Shown: positions 50,424 to 58,992, counted from the stretch's first letter. The stretch: DNA of 64,000 nt from Nitrosospira sp. NpAV (GCF_000832065.1 NZ_JXQM01000001.1:1-64000), one strand, 5' to 3'. Numbers and translations are program-made. The notes: a model not told the origin generated them from the letters alone.

Positions 50424-50659
50424 AACGTGAAAGAGAGGGTATGGGGGGATAATCTTTAGGATTTCGAAGGCCAACGATTATTTTATCGGCCAAGAAGGGG
50501 AAACTAATGTGGACTAACCGGAACGCTATCGCTGCCGATTCCGGGAGATTCCGGGGTTAAATACCTACGCAGACGAAACAAACACTTTCCGCGAGCAAAT
50601 AACCCCGGTTTGGGAGACTTTACAACTGCCGACAAGCGCTCAGATGACGCTGAAGTACC

Positions 50660-51247
50660 TTATGCCTCTTTAGCCAGAGCCTGCCGTGTGCTATCCACAT
50701 CGACATGAAAACGGCTTAGCGGCAGGTCGCCAAATAACAGCGCCTCCCTCTCGGCACGGCGATCGCTATTTGAATCCGCTTGTGCTTCGAATGTCCGCAG
50801 CCATTCGACGTATTCAATCGGCAAGCCATGGTCGAGAGCACCTGCTATGACGAATGCCTTATACCATTGATAGGGCCGCAGCACCGCTTCTTTATAGCTG
50901 GCCACGTAAGTTGCCGCGGGGTACGTACCCGTTGCGGTAACCACCTGAACATTGGCTTCACTGTATCCTGTTCCAAGGCCTTCCGCCGCGTTGAGGCTCT
51001 CCTTGTCCTTTACATTTATCTTGTAAAGAACTCCATAAACCCGATTATTGGGATTATTCGTCGTTTCGATATCGCATTTACCCGAGCCATCGCGGCTGAC
51101 TTTGCCAAAAGTAAATCTGTGGCCCTGAACGAAACCGACATCGATTGCGACAGCGGATGGTGCGATATTCGAGGCTTGAAGCCTACGGGAAAACATATTT
51201 GCACCGTAGGCGAAATAGAAAAATGTCTGGGTCGATATTTTTTGCAT
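50660..51247 (-). CDS. Gamma-glutamylcyclotransferase-like protein
   Basis: The 195-aa protein has the GGCT/AIG2 fold. YFAYGANM corresponds to the substrate-binding YGSN loop, and LNAAEGLGTGY contains the catalytic Glu. KVSRDGSGKCDIETTNNPNNRVYGVLY is the usual beta-barrel core. Such enzymes release 5-oxoproline from gamma-glutamyl compounds, although the family has other activities. It is followed upstream by a 275-base non-coding region. Confidence 0.8.
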   Translation of the reverse strand: MQKISTQTFFYFAYGANMFSRRLQASNIAPSAVAIDVGFVQGHRFTFGKVSRDGSGKCDIETTNNPNNRVYGVLYKINVKDKESLNAAEGLGTGYSEANVQVVTATGTYPAATYVASYKEAVLRPYQWYKAFVIAGALDHGLPIEYVEWLRTFEAQADSNSDRRAEREALLFGDLPLSRFHVDVDSTRQALAKEA

Positions 51248-51522
51248 GATTGATTATCTATAAAAATGGTTGGAAAAAATCCGGAGCATCTGAATGCTTG
51301 ACGGATACATGTTTAGAACCACTACTTAACGACAACTAAGATAAAGGTTGTGTCATTCGTGCTGGCCGGAATGCCGGTTTATTGCCACCCGCTATCCTTT
51401 TACCGTTTCTAACACACTCTTTTCCTATACTTCTAACTTCTATTATCTGATTTATTCCTTCGTTTTTCAGTTACAGCTTCTACCGCATAGCTTCCGACCC
51501 TGTGGAGCGCTTATGCTTGTAT

Positions 51523-51954
51523 CTATAGATTTGCGTCATAGGTACTACCCGTGTTCATTTCGGGTGAATAAGCGCCCTCGCACTCTTTACGGTCGTGATC
51601 GAATTTCTTCCATATACGTACCCGCTCCTTCTTTTTTTCGGCATTCGCAGCGCGAAGACTCTTTCCGTAATCGCTCCACGCCTTTCTTTGAGAAAACCGC
51701 CGTTCTTTATAGCTTGGGATATTCCAGCTGGCCTTTTCTGCGTCGCGCCGGGCTTCCAGTGCGTTCCCGGCTAAGGATGACCAGATATTTACCATATTTG
51801 CCAGCGAAGTATCACGTTCGTCAATGGCGTTCTGTATGCAGGAAATATCTATTTGCGCACCCGCCACCCCGGTGTTGCCCTCCTTTGCGGAGACCGGAAG
51901 CGCGATGAACCCTATACTTGCGAGAATGAGCACTTTAACAATCCTGCTTTTCAT
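51523..51954 (-). CDS. Hypothetical exported protein
   Basis: The 143-aa protein begins with a clear signal peptide (residues 1-23, cleavage after VSA). The mature part is highly charged and helical (ALEARRDAEKASWNIPSYKERRFSQRKAW, AEKKKERVRIWKKFDHDRKECEG) with two Cys that may form a disulfide (ISCIQN and KKECEG positions). No family is recognised. It is probably periplasmic. TTCTTGACAT direct repeats lie about 100 bases upstream. Confidence 0.6.
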   Translation of the reverse strand: MKSRIVKVLILASIGFIALPVSAKEGNTGVAGAQIDISCIQNAIDERDTSLANMVNIWSSLAGNALEARRDAEKASWNIPSYKERRFSQRKAWSDYGKSLRAANAEKKKERVRIWKKFDHDRKECEGAYSPEMNTGSTYDANL

Positions 51955-52394
51955 TAATCTTCCACAAAACGAAACGGTACTAATTATTCCGAAGCTGATT
52001 CTCGGCGACTTCTTATTACGGATTGAATCTAACGTCTATTCACAAATTCTTGACATCTATTATACACTTTCTTGACATTTGTAAAGAGCTTTTTCTGAAT
52101 CTAATACACTTTTTTGTTGCGCATCGGGAATCCGCAGGGGGAGCAAACGGGAGGAAACCAAGCCTTCGAAATACTTCATTAACCGAGACCGGCAAGCCGA
52201 TAATCCAATCCCGACTCCTCCAAGTTTTCTAGACTAACTTACGAGCCGTTGCTCCCCCACTTTCAACATCTGAAATCCGGTAAAATTATTGAATGCCGTC
52301 CAGGTACAGGAACAATTTCTTCACAATTCCCGCCCATTCCTTGCATTCGCAAGATCGATCCGAATAACCCGGATCCCATTTTTTTTGTGAGGAT
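51955..52394. other. Intergenic region with a TTCTTGACAT direct repeat
   Basis: The 440 bases hold TTCTTGACAT twice (starting at 52048 and 52070, 22 bases apart) around a minus-strand TATAAT (52064-52059) that has TTTACA 15 bases upstream of it on the same strand. This could be the promoter of the exported protein gene and a binding site. AAATCCGGTAAAAT at 52273-52286 resembles an R1 end. No gene is seen. Confidence 0.45.
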
Positions 52395-52817
52395 TTACGG
52401 GAGACGAACCAGAAGAATCGAAGTATCCACCGTATTCACCAGTTGCCCCGCCACGGACCCGATAACCAGGCGTTCCAGGCCTCGCCGGCCCTTTGTTCCT
52501 ACCACAAGTAAATCGGCCCCCCATTCGGTGACGGCATTGGCGATAGCTTCCGATACGCCGTTCAAACCATATTCGCCGTCCGCGTCCAGTAGGCGGGTTT
52601 CCACCGTGATCGCATTGCTGGCGTTGGACTTGGCTCTTTCAAGTAGGCCCGCCCCCTTTTCTCGATTCCCGCCACTTTCTTCGTCCGCATCGGATTCCGC
52701 CACGGCATGAACCACGCATAGTTTGGCGCCGTACGCGCCGGCAATACTCAGAGCTTCTTGTAATGCATTCCGGGAAATTTCATCGTCGCCTATCGCGACC
52801 ATGATTTTCATGTACAT
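52395..52817 (-). CDS. Universal stress protein
   Basis: The 140-aa protein has the UspA fold: MKIMVAIGDDEISRNALQEALSIA (beta-1/alpha-1), LCVVHAVAES, and the ATP-binding pattern VVGTKGRRGLERLVIGSVAGQLVNTVDTSILLVR near the end, matching G-2x-G-9x-G-(S/T). It is therefore of the ATP-binding type. GAGG lies upstream of the ATG at 52817. It is 80 bases downstream of the SulP gene on the same strand and is probably co-transcribed. Confidence 0.9.
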   Translation of the reverse strand: MYMKIMVAIGDDEISRNALQEALSIAGAYGAKLCVVHAVAESDADEESGGNREKGAGLLERAKSNASNAITVETRLLDADGEYGLNGVSEAIANAVTEWGADLLVVGTKGRRGLERLVIGSVAGQLVNTVDTSILLVRLP

Positions 52818-52897
52818 TTGAATTCCTCTTGATAAAGAAAGATCTATAAAATGGCGGGCATGCCTCGGCCCGCCATCCGTTGCCAGGAAACTACCGA

Positions 52898-54262
52898 TCA
52901 GTCGGCACCGCCATTTGCGTTCACCGAGAATTTCTCAAAATATTTTTTGACAATGACCTTGCTCGGTATTTTGCCAGCTTGCTTGAAAACCAGATAGTTG
53001 ACAAGGCCGTGCACCGCCATGGCGATCAGCAAACCTTCGAAAATACCGACCTTATAGACTAGGAGGCCGCAAAGCGTGGCCAATATCATGGCGTATTGGC
53101 CGTAATGGGCCACGTGCCATAGTCCCATGATCATTTTCCAGCCGGAGAAAATCATGATGGCCGCCAGCGAAAACTTGGGAAGATACTCAAGATACTGGGA
53201 GTTAAGGACAAAGAATGTGACCACGATGCCTACGATAAGGACGGAGAACTTGGTCATGGCACCGGCCAATCTATTGGTGGTGCTTTTTGCCAGGCCGTCC
53301 AGATTGGTCATGCCGCCGAAGAAGCTGGAACCCATATTGGATATCCAGATAGCCAGCAAGCTGTTATTGGTGTTGCATTTGCGTTTTAGCGGATCTATTT
53401 TCTCGATGGCGGCGTTGCTCATGACCTGTTCTATCACATCGATCACCGCCAGCATGGCCGCAAAGCCGATCACATACATCCAGGTCAATGCGCTGTCGAA
53501 GTGCGGTATCGGCAAAGCCAATGCGAGGTCCACATCATCCACGTGCAACATGGACATGGGCATGAATTGTGCAAGCGCTATGCTTGCCCCGATCAACAGG
53601 AAATAGGGAATCGCTGGTTTTGTATCCTTGAATTTCGAAAACAGGTATACAAACATGGAAAAACCGGCTAAGGATACGAGCGCCATTTGTACACGTGCAC
53701 CGTTCCAGAATGCATCAGCAGATTCTTGCTCAGCGGGCAACTCATAGGTAAATGTCAAAAACTTGAGAGCGATCTTCAAGCCGACCCCCGCCAGCAGTCC
53801 TTCGACAAGATAGCTTGGCACCGCCAGCAAAATATATTTTTGCCAATCGAATTTCCATATCACCGCTTGCATGGCGGCAGTCAGGAAAATAACGAACGCC
53901 ATGTTTTCGATGCCAAAACTGTGAACCCCCATCGCCAGGACTGGCGCCAAGCCCGCTGCCACCCCAGGAGTGCCAATGTAGTTGCCCGGCCTGATGAAAG
54001 CATTGATCCAACCGATGAAACAGGCGAACGCAACAGTCGCCAGGGCCACCTTGATGGGATACTCGGACATCAAGGCAATCCCGACAGACAGGGGAATCGC
54101 CATGGCTCCCGTTATGATCCCCGCCTGGAGATCGCGGGCAACATATTTAGCCTGAAATCCCGCTGACCCTACGGGGACAATTGGTTCCGGTGTCCCGTCG
54201 GATTGGTGATCATCCGACGGTACAAGCGGTTTGTCTGAAGTATATGAACTCATAATACTCAT
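52898..54262 (-). CDS. SulP-family anion permease without STAS domain (candidate bicarbonate transporter)
   Basis: The 454-aa protein has about 12 membrane helices of the SulP/SLC26 fold: a conserved start at DLQAGIITGAMAIPLSVGIALMSEYPI, GTPGVAAGLAPVLAMG and FFGGMTNLDGLAKSTTNR. The C-terminal STAS domain usual in sulfate carriers is missing; the protein ends soon after the last helix. Short SulP proteins near carbonic anhydrase or DAB genes are known or proposed bicarbonate importers in autotrophs. Bicarbonate as substrate is inferred from the neighbours (sbtA, dabA). Confidence 0.85.
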   Translation of the reverse strand: MSIMSSYTSDKPLVPSDDHQSDGTPEPIVPVGSAGFQAKYVARDLQAGIITGAMAIPLSVGIALMSEYPIKVALATVAFACFIGWINAFIRPGNYIGTPGVAAGLAPVLAMGVHSFGIENMAFVIFLTAAMQAVIWKFDWQKYILLAVPSYLVEGLLAGVGLKIALKFLTFTYELPAEQESADAFWNGARVQMALVSLAGFSMFVYLFSKFKDTKPAIPYFLLIGASIALAQFMPMSMLHVDDVDLALALPIPHFDSALTWMYVIGFAAMLAVIDVIEQVMSNAAIEKIDPLKRKCNTNNSLLAIWISNMGSSFFGGMTNLDGLAKSTTNRLAGAMTKFSVLIVGIVVTFFVLNSQYLEYLPKFSLAAIMIFSGWKMIMGLWHVAHYGQYAMILATLCGLLVYKVGIFEGLLIAMAVHGLVNYLVFKQAGKIPSKVIVKKYFEKFSVNANGGAD

Positions 54263-54505
54263 CCTTCCTTAAAAAATTTAACTATCGAAAAGTTTTACAT
54301 ACAAAAAGAATAAACCGCCACGAAGCCTGATTCTGTCATTGCTTTGACCTCTGCTGCCCTACGGGTGAGAAAAACGGCTGATCTGACGTATAGCATAAAC
54401 AGCGTATGGCGCCCGATCCCCCAACAACCCAACCTCTTCCAAAAGTTTTTCCCGATCCAGTGCGATGGCATTTTGTAATGAATGCTTAGCAACTGCCTTC
54501 ATCGA

Positions 54506-54530
54506 AAGCGTTATATAAATCGCAACGCTT
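54506..54530. promoter_or_regulatory. Palindrome AAGCGTT-N11-AACGCTT upstream of the SulP gene
   Basis: AAGCGTT (54506-54512) and AACGCTT (54524-54530) form a perfect 7-bp inverted repeat separated by 11 bases, in an AT-rich region about 245 bases before the SulP start. Half-sites 18 bases apart suit a dimeric regulator. No regulator is identified. Confidence 0.4.
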
Positions 54531-54570
54531 CGTTAATGCCTTAAACACGACGCTAACATATCACTACATG

Positions 54571-54609
54571 TGTGAAGAAACTGTTTGCTATTTATAAAGA
54601 ATTTGTGAA
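54571..54609. promoter_or_regulatory. Bipartite motif TGTGAAGAAA-N19-AATTTGTGAA, copy 1
   Basis: TGTGAAGAAA (54571-54580) and AATTTGTGAA (54600-54609) recur with exactly the same 19-base spacer upstream of the dab operon (58909-58947). The spacers themselves are not conserved, which is typical of paired protein-binding sites. It lies about 310 bases upstream of the SulP start. Confidence 0.55.
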
Positions 54610-55315
54610 GTACAATAAGATTTCTGGTATGAATATCGTCGTCCATAGCAGAAACCTATGATTAAAAGCAGGCTTAATATTTTATATTTTTTATATAAAT
54701 CAATTATATATTTATGTCTCTATACCCTCTTGCGGAAAATATCAAACTCACGAGGTCGATTGAAAGAGATCTGCATAAATCTCTATTTGTGATCTTTTAT
54801 TGATATTGTTATGGTTGGATTCGGATAGGATTATGTCGGTCCGGGTTTTTCACCGGATCGCGGAATGGAGATGTAGCTGCCTGCACCGGACAGGTAGCTG
54901 AACATCGATCTGCCAATGGTGTAAGCATCAGGGGCGGCCATCGGACGCAGGGCCACGAGCATCATCTCTAAACGAAAGTGCCGACGCCGCCAGAGGAAAG
55001 GGGTTCTCACGCCAGCCAACACTGCTGGTTCCTCGAATTCGACCCGAAGTTATTTCCCGTCAGGATGAAAAACCAAAAGGGGCTTAGATAGGAACGATTT
55101 GCGTGAAATGGTACGTTCGACTAGCGGATATACGAAAGGAAATGGAGAGATCCGGAGATTAAATACTACTTTACTAGAAACTATTTCTTCGACCCGAGAC
55201 AGTTTGATGGAATTGAAAATGGGGGCCGCTTGTCGGCAGAAGATGGCAAATAGATTTTATGAACCGAAAACCACCGCAAACAGGAAGGATATAAATATCC
55301 TTTCCTGTGAGAGGT

Positions 55316-55807
55316 CTATTTTTTCGAACCCATTCTTTTCCATGCCTGCATCACCTCAATATCGGTTCTCGGATGCTGTGCAAGTTTTGACCATCCGTGG
55401 CGCCTGAGTAATTGATAAACCGTCGACGTCGATACCGATCTGCCCACACGGCGTTCAAGTTCCGCTTTCAATTGTGGAATATGCAAAGCCCCCGTATTCT
55501 GTGCCTCGATAATGAAAGGAGTAAGAAAATTCACTTCTTCATCCAGGCTCATGCGCGCATGATTACGAAGCCCTTTTTTTGTTTTAACCTGTTCGACACC
55601 GGTCTCGATACGTTGAAACCGCGTCCGTAATTTTCCCGTGCGACTTTTGGAAAGTCCGATGATAGTAGCCGTCTGTTCCAGCGAGAGACCGAACTCCAGT
55701 GGTAATAGTAGAGCTTGAGCTGCCCGTAAAGCATCAACCGTCTTTGCGGTCTGAATTCTTTCCTTCGCCGTCTTCACAAATTCTCTTCCCGTCACAGGTC
55801 TCGCCAT
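55316..55807 (-). CDS. Helix-turn-helix protein resembling the N-terminal part of IS630-type transposases
   Basis: The 163-aa protein has two HTH segments: LSLEQTATIIGLSKSRTGKLRTRF (about 48-71) and a winged part with VSTSTVYQLLRRHGWSKLAQHPRT (about 125-148), the layout of the DNA-binding half of IS630/Tc1-type transposases. No DDE catalytic part follows, and the protein ends KRMGSKK with its own stop. It is either a truncated transposase or an orphan DNA-binding protein. The start at 55807 (MARPVTG) is chosen because the sequence above it reads as non-coding; the frame stays open to 55948. Confidence 0.6.
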   Translation of the reverse strand: MARPVTGREFVKTAKERIQTAKTVDALRAAQALLLPLEFGLSLEQTATIIGLSKSRTGKLRTRFQRIETGVEQVKTKKGLRNHARMSLDEEVNFLTPFIIEAQNTGALHIPQLKAELERRVGRSVSTSTVYQLLRRHGWSKLAQHPRTDIEVMQAWKRMGSKK

Positions 55808-56166
55808 CGCATGCTCGAATAAGGTTAATGTTGAATACACAACGGATGATTCCACACAATTGGTTGCCCGAAAGTCTTGTCTGCATGGTTTCATAAGCAC
55901 TTGGGCTGCTGGTAATGGTAAGAAAAAACCTGCGAAGTAAGAATTCAAAGGTTTAGTCCGTTTCGCCAGTGACCCGGCAACTCAGCGACTCCCAGGCAGA
56001 TTGAAACCCGTTGTATCGATGTACACCGCTTATATGGAGAAACCGTCACAAACCATTTTAGCGCGGAGCCGGCCCGCCTTTCTTTCCCGCATCACGTTGC
56101 GGGAGCATGAATTCATGCAGTTCTCGCATCAAAGATACTACGAAGCGGACTCACCAATCGGCGCCC

Positions 56167-56808
56167 TTACTGCCCACGTTCGAGATCCATACTGCCCTGG
56201 CCTATTCCCCGGCGCTTGGGCTTTTCCCCCGGCTTGGCCGCGCGCAATACCGGGTAGTGCTGGGAAAAAACCATATCGTCAGCGGCGTTGGCCTGATGGC
56301 ATGCCGCGCAGGCATCGTCGGCTTGCGCCACGGCGGTTGGTTTGTCGCCAAAGCCAAAATAGGCCCAATTATTTATCTTATCCTTGAAGCGTTTCTTGCT
56401 CTTGACTGCGGCTGCGACGCCACTAAACTCTCCCTGGAAGTAGCCGTTTCCGCTGGATGATTTCTTGTCACCCACGCTGACCATTTCCAGCACAAAAATG
56501 GTTCCATCGCGGAATTTTCCCGTTCTTTTCCAGTAACGCCAGCTTGCGGGATCAATATAAACGTTATGAAACTCCGGAAATGCCGGTTTGCCATCATTCA
56601 TGTCTTTGGGAGTGACAGGAGAACCGACAAAAATCCACTCCCGGTAGTGAACGGGACGAACCAGTTCCCCCGCTTTATTGAATTTAGCGTATACGGTATC
56701 CAATGCATTCGCAGGGGTGGCCTGCGTGACTAACATGCCTGACAGCAATAATGGCAAAACGCTACCTAACAATATTTTCCTGGAAAGTCGCTGCTTCAGC
56801 ATAATCAA
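56167..56808 (-). CDS. cytL: Cytochrome P460
   Basis: The 213-aa protein has a signal peptide (1-36, ending ANA) and a single c-type haem motif CAACH (Cys167, Cys170, His171) near the C-terminus. FPEFHNVYID, WKRTGK (93-98) and YFQGEFSGVAAAVKSKKRF are P460 family segments; the WKRTGK lysines include the candidate for the haem cross-link found in this family. P460 of ammonia oxidisers converts hydroxylamine, with NO, to N2O. The C-terminal 40 residues after the haem motif are longer and more basic than usual. It sits between sbtB and the HTH gene on the same strand. Confidence 0.9.
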   Translation of the reverse strand: MIMLKQRLSRKILLGSVLPLLLSGMLVTQATPANALDTVYAKFNKAGELVRPVHYREWIFVGSPVTPKDMNDGKPAFPEFHNVYIDPASWRYWKRTGKFRDGTIFVLEMVSVGDKKSSSGNGYFQGEFSGVAAAVKSKKRFKDKINNWAYFGFGDKPTAVAQADDACAACHQANAADDMVFSQHYPVLRAAKPGEKPKRRGIGQGSMDLERGQ

Positions 56809-56876
56809 CTCCTTCGATTATTTGGAAACGGATTACGAGATTCAAATTCCAAACCGCATCAATGATGACTGTAGCA

Positions 56877-57206
56877 TCAATATGATACGGCGGGCCCTAT
56901 CACCCATTCGCAGTCTGAAACCAGGCACATTCCGCCAAACTCCTTTAATTTAGGACGGATCGTCATGACTACCCTCTCCGCCTGTTTTTCTTCGCAGGCA
57001 AGAATCACCACCGCATTTTTCTCCTCCAACGCATAGTCGTCCGGACGCCGCTCACCTCGCGAGCCCAGTCCGCCCGCATGTTTGATGGTGGTATAACCGC
57101 GCACGCCAGCCGACCTGCATAGATCAAGCAAATCACCCAGTGATTCTTCGTCCACTACAATTTCGATCCGCTTCATCGCAATTAATGTTTCTGGTCTCAT
57201 TATCAT
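56877..57206 (-). CDS. PII-like protein, SbtB type
   Basis: The 109-aa protein has the PII/ferredoxin-like fold: MKRIEIVVDEESLGDLLDLCRSAGVRGYTTIKHAGGLGSRG, a loop region (ERRPDDYALEEKNAVVIL) shorter than the GlnB T-loop, and a C-terminus with two cysteines (CLVSDCEWVIGP). No Tyr51-type uridylylation site is seen. SbtB proteins bind adenine nucleotides (AMP, cAMP) and control SbtA. The gene is 112 bases downstream of sbtA, the usual arrangement. GGGAG precedes the ATG at 57206. Confidence 0.82.
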   Translation of the reverse strand: MIMRPETLIAMKRIEIVVDEESLGDLLDLCRSAGVRGYTTIKHAGGLGSRGERRPDDYALEEKNAVVILACEEKQAERVVMTIRPKLKEFGGMCLVSDCEWVIGPAVSY

Positions 57207-57318
57207 GGTTTCTCCCGATAGTGGTTACACGATAGGCTGGATTCGAATGCTTTCAACAAATCACAGCCCATCTCTCAAATTCTTAATGAATTGACAAATC
57301 ATCCCGGAATAATTGGGC

Positions 57319-58299
57319 TTACTGTCCGGCCAAATACTGGGCCGCGCCGTAGTACAAGGGAATGCCGACCACCACGTTGAATGGAAAAGTACATCCGAGC
57401 GACAGTGTTAGATAGAAAGACGGATTAGCCTCCGGTATCGCAAGACGCATCGCCGGGGGTACCGCGATGTAGGAGCAGCTGGCCGCGAGTACCGTCACCA
57501 GGGTGACTCCGCCTACGGAGTAGTGAAGGAAGTAATGAGCCGTAAGTATCCCGACAGTGGCGCCGATCAAGGGCATCACTATGCCAAAGCCGACCAGGAA
57601 GACACCCACCTGCTTGAATTCCGACAGTCTTTTTCCCGCCTCCATCCCCATATCGGCCAGGAATATGCATAATGCGCCCATGAATATGGTTTCGAAGAAC
57701 GGCTCGATCTTGTGATAGCTTGCCTCCGATACCACCGCGCCGATGCCCATGGAGCCAAACAGCAACAAAATACTGCCGTTGGTAAAGGCCTCGATCATCA
57801 GGTGCTTCATCATACCCTTATCGGCTTTGGCCGCTCCCCCCATGATTTTCCGGGAATAGCCTGCCAGCACCAAGCCGATCATGATCGCGGGAGATTCCAT
57901 GATCGCCAGCATGATCACGGGATAGGCCTCATAGGTCACGCCGATACCGCCCAGAAATGCGACCGCCGTCATATAGGTTCCCGCGCTCACCGAGCCGTAG
58001 TGCGCGGAAATGGCTGCGGCGTTGAGCGGATCGATCTTTCCAATGGCTCGCAAGATGATATAAGCAACGATAGGCAAGCCGAAGCCGAATGCAAGCGCCG
58101 CCCAGACGGCAGGAATTGCGTCACCCATATTGGATGTAGCCAACGCCTTGCCGCCATGAAGCCCGATACCGATCAGCAGATAGATAACGATCATCTTGTG
58201 CATATCGGGCGGGAACTTCAGGTCCGATTTAACTATGCACGCAAACATGCCAAGGGCAAAAAACAGTATCGCCGGTACGAGAAGACTGGAAATTGACAT
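57319..58299 (-). CDS. sbtA: Sodium-dependent bicarbonate permease SbtA
   Basis: The 326-aa protein has about ten membrane helices in two inverted halves. ISAHYGSVSAGTYMTAVAFL and GALCIFLADMGMEAGKRL with VLAASCSYIAVPPAMRLAIPEANPS near the end are SbtA (DUF897) family segments that shape the Na+ and HCO3- sites. In cyanobacteria SbtA is a high-affinity Na+/HCO3- symporter regulated by SbtB, which here follows directly. AAGGGGG precedes the ATG. Confidence 0.93.
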   Translation of the reverse strand: MSISSLLVPAILFFALGMFACIVKSDLKFPPDMHKMIVIYLLIGIGLHGGKALATSNMGDAIPAVWAALAFGFGLPIVAYIILRAIGKIDPLNAAAISAHYGSVSAGTYMTAVAFLGGIGVTYEAYPVIMLAIMESPAIMIGLVLAGYSRKIMGGAAKADKGMMKHLMIEAFTNGSILLLFGSMGIGAVVSEASYHKIEPFFETIFMGALCIFLADMGMEAGKRLSEFKQVGVFLVGFGIVMPLIGATVGILTAHYFLHYSVGGVTLVTVLAASCSYIAVPPAMRLAIPEANPSFYLTLSLGCTFPFNVVVGIPLYYGAAQYLAGQ

Positions 58300-58359
58300 T
58301 AATATACCCCTTCTTATTTAATTATTAATCTGATCGCATTTTTATGATCGCCGCCGCTC

Positions 58360-58608
58360 TCACCGGCCGTCACGAACGGATTCGAGCCATTGGCTTGTAT
58401 GCTCGGGCAGCCACTTACTCGATGGAGAATATCTCACCGATCTTCGGGCATTATTCAACGGAAGCTGAAAACAGCGGAAAACGTCTGACCACAATGCCTT
58501 CCGCTCCGATTCCCGCAAACCTCCCGCGGCGCCGACGGAGACGGTATCCTTCGCAGGCCCGATTTTAGTGCGAAATTTCTTCGCATCCTCCAAATATAAG
58601 ATCGTCAT
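58360..58608 (-). CDS. Small hypothetical protein upstream of sbtA
   Basis: An 82-codon frame begins MTILYLEDAKKFRTKIGPAK with a GGAGAAAGAT ribosome-binding site directly before the ATG at 58608. The first 45 residues look protein-like, with Asp, Glu and Lys alternating with hydrophobic positions; the C-terminal part (NNARRSVRYSPSSKWLPEHTSQWLES) is basic. No family is recognised. It is 60 bases upstream of sbtA on the same strand and may be the first gene of that transcript. It could also be a non-coding leader. Confidence 0.4.
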   Translation of the reverse strand: MTILYLEDAKKFRTKIGPAKDTVSVGAAGGLRESERKALWSDVFRCFQLPLNNARRSVRYSPSSKWLPEHTSQWLESVRDGR

Positions 58609-58908
58609 ATCTTTCTCCGAAGATGAATGAGTATTTCTAGAACGAAACGGAACGTACTTAAACCAATCTGCATATATCATTTTGTACCGGCACTTTAAGT
58701 CTTTTCACTCATTAAACGAGCGGATTCCTTCTGTTCTTGCTATAGTTTAGTGAAAATTAAATCTTGAATTAAATCACCATTACAAGCTGCCTTATCAAGC
58801 CTTGTTGAACTAAGTATTTGATTATTAATAATTCATTAACATTACAGAGAAGGCGGTTTCGTTATAAGGGATGCGAATTACATTTTGAAAGAAAATTAAC
58901 ATACCCAC

Positions 58909-58947
58909 TGTGAAGAAAACATTTTGGAAGTGTGATTAATTTGTGAA
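58909..58947. promoter_or_regulatory. Bipartite motif TGTGAAGAAA-N19-AATTTGTGAA, copy 2
   Basis: TGTGAAGAAA (58909-58918) and AATTTGTGAA (58938-58947) repeat the arrangement found at 54571-54609 with the same 19-base spacer. Each half contains TGTGAA, 33 bases apart (about three helical turns). It lies 144 bases before the NuoM-like gene and 300 bases before the start of the sbtA-side transcript. Confidence 0.55.
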
Positions 58948-58961
58948 TGCCGCAAAGTAAC

Positions 58962-58992
58962 CTGCATTTTTCAAAAAAATTTGCAGTTTTTT
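58962..58992 (+). terminator. Hairpin with T-run upstream of the dab operon
   Basis: CTGCATTTTTC-AAAAAAATTTGCAG (58962-58986) can fold as CTGCA/TGCAG plus an A/T stem with a two-base bulge, followed by TTTTTT (58987-58992). No gene precedes it on this strand, so if transcribed it would act as an attenuator or end a short RNA. The A/T stem is weak. Confidence 0.35.

Larger units (their letters stand above)
54263..55315. other. Long, mostly AT-rich regulatory region upstream of the SulP gene
   Basis: About 1,050 bases have no confident gene. 54263-54830 is very AT-rich and contains the palindrome at 54506-54530 and the bipartite motif at 54571-54609. A GC-richer block at 54831-55022 encodes a minus-strand open frame (64 codons, MLAGVRTPFLWRRRH... 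ISIPRSGEKPGPT) of unknown identity, possibly the remnant of a gene. The part from 55023 to 55315 shows nothing recognisable. Confidence 0.5.

Noticed and set aside
55316-55948. Complete insertion sequence
   Set aside because: No DDE domain and no terminal inverted repeats were found around the HTH gene.
58344-58568. 74-codon plus-strand open frame overlapping the small gene upstream of sbtA
   Set aside because: No ribosome-binding site; the minus-strand frame at 58360-58608 has a better one.
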